Positions 62,980-64,000 of a stretch of 64,000 nt of DNA are shown piece after piece. Origin of the DNA: Palsa-89 sp963824345 (GTDB taxonomy: Bacteria; Acidobacteriota; Terriglobia; Bryobacterales; Bryobacteraceae). Every line of letters begins with the position of its first letter. Position 1 is the first letter of the stretch. Made by a program: the position numbers and the translations under genes. The DNA is taken from NCBI GenBank assembly GCA_963824345.1, contig CAWGOZ010000004.1:124001-188000 (forward strand). The letters run 5' to 3'. Below the pieces are notes generated by a model. It saw nothing but the letters and a program-made list of their open reading frames with translations. It was not told where the DNA came from and made no database searches.

Positions 62980-63609
62980 TCAGAGCTCGAGAAATCCGCG
63001 CTTCACCGCGGTTGTGACTGCATGTGTTCGATCGTTGGCGTGAAGCTTCGCGAGTATCTTCGCGACATGGCTCTTCACGGTATCTTCGGCAAGCGAAAGG
63101 CGGCCGGCGATCTCCTTATTGGCGTTGCCAGCCGCAATCAGACGCAACACCTCGATTTCGCGTGAGGTCAAGTCATCCTCATCTGTGTGCTCCGCCAGTT
63201 CCGCCGCCACCTCCGGGGGGATTCTCTTATGGCCGGCGTGTACAGCGCGGATTACCTCCGAGAGATCCTGATCCACATGCCCCTTTAGGACATATGCGCG
63301 CGCGCCCGCTTTCAAGGCGCGCACCACTTGCACGTCGTTCAGATAAGTGGTGAGAATGACAATGCGTGCCTGGGGGAAGTCGCTGCGGATCGCGATGATC
63401 GCCTCAATGCCGCTCATGCCCGCCATTTGCAGGTCCATCAGAGTGACGTCGGGCCGATGCTTCTTGAACTGCTGGATGGCTTCCTCGCCTGAGACCGCTT
63501 CCGCGACCAGCTTCATATCGGATTCGGCGTTCACCAGGGCGGCGATGCCTCTTCTCAGAAGGGCATGGTCATCGACCGCGAGGATACGAATGATTCCATC
63601 AATCGGCAT
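62980..63609 (-). CDS. NarL/FixJ-type response regulator
   Basis: 209 residues from ATG 63609. Receiver domain: IRILAVDDHALLRRGIAAL, phospho-acceptor Asp in VTLMDLQMAGMSG, Thr/Lys in ILTTYLND and YVLKGHVDQDL. Then a LuxR HTH: LTSREIEVLRLIAAGNANKE, IAGRLSLAEDTVKSHVAKIL. Directly downstream of a histidine kinase end on the same strand, which is the expected partner. Confidence 0.9.
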   Translation of the reverse strand: MPIDGIIRILAVDDHALLRRGIAALVNAESDMKLVAEAVSGEEAIQQFKKHRPDVTLMDLQMAGMSGIEAIIAIRSDFPQARIVILTTYLNDVQVVRALKAGARAYVLKGHVDQDLSEVIRAVHAGHKRIPPEVAAELAEHTDEDDLTSREIEVLRLIAAGNANKEIAGRLSLAEDTVKSHVAKILAKLHANDRTHAVTTAVKRGFLEL

Positions 63610-63654
63610 AAAAGTGAGTAAATCTCCGCAGCAATCTGAATGGCCGGAAATTCC

Positions 63655-64000
63655 TGGCACTTAGGGTAGGCGACAGAAGCCGGCACAGTAATCTGGACCT
63701 CGGTGCCCGCCGCGCCAATCAGTTTCCCGCGCTCCCGCACTCCGGGCAGGCCCCAATGGCCATGGGCGGGCCGGCATCGAGCACTCGTGGGTCAAGCCCT
63801 ATCCCATCGTCGCGAATCCGGAGGCGGACGTCCTGCGCAGAGTACCGCACTTCAACTTCAATGAGCTTCGCCTGAGCGTGGCGAAATGCATTTCGCAGGA
63901 GCTCGCGGCCGATTCGATAGATCATCGCCTCCAAATTACTGTACCGCGACGAACGGCGTGACCGCTGCCCGTCAGCGTGACGGAAATTCGCCGCGAGTCC
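63655..64000 (-). pseudogene. NarX-type sensor histidine kinase, 3' part, frameshifted (5' end outside window)
   Basis: The ATPase end of a HisKA_3-type kinase: EAMIYRIGRELLRNAFRHAQ (N box), VRLRIRDDGIGLDPRVLD (G1). The frame then stops as CPECGSAGN, while the typical GHWGLPGVRERGKLIGAAGT and TEVQITVPAS continue one frame away, at about 63762. About ten residues usual between RERGKLIG and GTEV are also missing. The upstream part runs off the window. Likely cognate kinase of the NarL-type regulator, but damaged. Confidence 0.65.

Overview
The window is about 60% GC, almost fully coding over the first 42 kb, and contains no rRNA or intact tRNA gene. Its gene families (PQQ dehydrogenase, YXWGXW-repeat protein, PEP-CTERM-like protein, split LigD repair enzymes, many ABC-2 exporters, DUF3489 and DUF2924 proteins) suggest a soil bacterium of the Acidobacteriota, most like the Bryobacterales/Solibacter lineage. 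This placement is inferred from gene flavour, not from a marker gene.

Layout. 1-8.8 kb: end of a TPR protein, small membrane protein, GNAT acetyltransferase, cytochrome oxidase subunit III-like protein, serine hydrolase, glycosyltransferase, DinB enzyme, a decayed methyltransferase, an SDR, a stand-alone Clp-type AAA+ ATPase and a secreted protein. 8.8-19.6 kb: ferredoxin-type sulfite/nitrite reductase, ArnT-like glycosyltransferase overlapping a PQQ dehydrogenase, NIPSNAP protein plus a deleted paralogue, a three-gene lipid operon (LpxL-like acyltransferase, acyl carrier protein, AMP-dependent ligase), a metal-binding-domain protein, a cytochrome c-like protein and a methyltransferase. 19.6-24.7 kb: NAD-linked molybdenum formate dehydrogenase operon fdsGBAD. 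25.7-28.1 kb: LigD-type polymerase and ATP-dependent DNA ligase, convergent. 28.4-31.7 kb: ABC-2 exporter. 32.6-40.4 kb: a TetR-HlyD-double ABC ATPase-permease-permease-TolC operon of the YbhGFSR type. 40.6-41.9 kb: ArsR-SRPBCC-DUF1801 trio.

From 41.9 kb the character changes. A mobile module (DUF2924, serine recombinase, HTH protein, DUF3489) is followed by about 6 kb of gene fragments around two truncated tRNA-Asn 3' ends: an OLD-type ATPase start, IS481-, IS256- and other transposase pieces, an SGNH hydrolase end, alpha/beta-hydrolase pieces, a Ser/Thr kinase piece and an Hpt piece. A signalling locus follows at 51.4-56.5 kb (PAS histidine kinase, response regulator, hybrid kinase), in which the last two genes carry four single-base frameshifts. 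Two IS3-family elements at 56.5-59.5 kb flank a truncated LLM oxidoreductase. Next come an unknown two-gene operon, more DUF3489 and hydrolase debris, and a sigma-54 activator, a DoxX protein, a NarL-type regulator and the end of its probable sensor kinase.

No clearly complete new defence or biosynthetic system is visible. The best candidates for undescribed biology are the DUF2924/recombinase/HTH/DUF3489 module with its tRNA-Asn scars, the coupled unknown pair at 59.5-60.4 kb, the orphan gene at 47.2 kb, and the lipid operon whose acyltransferase has an altered catalytic motif.
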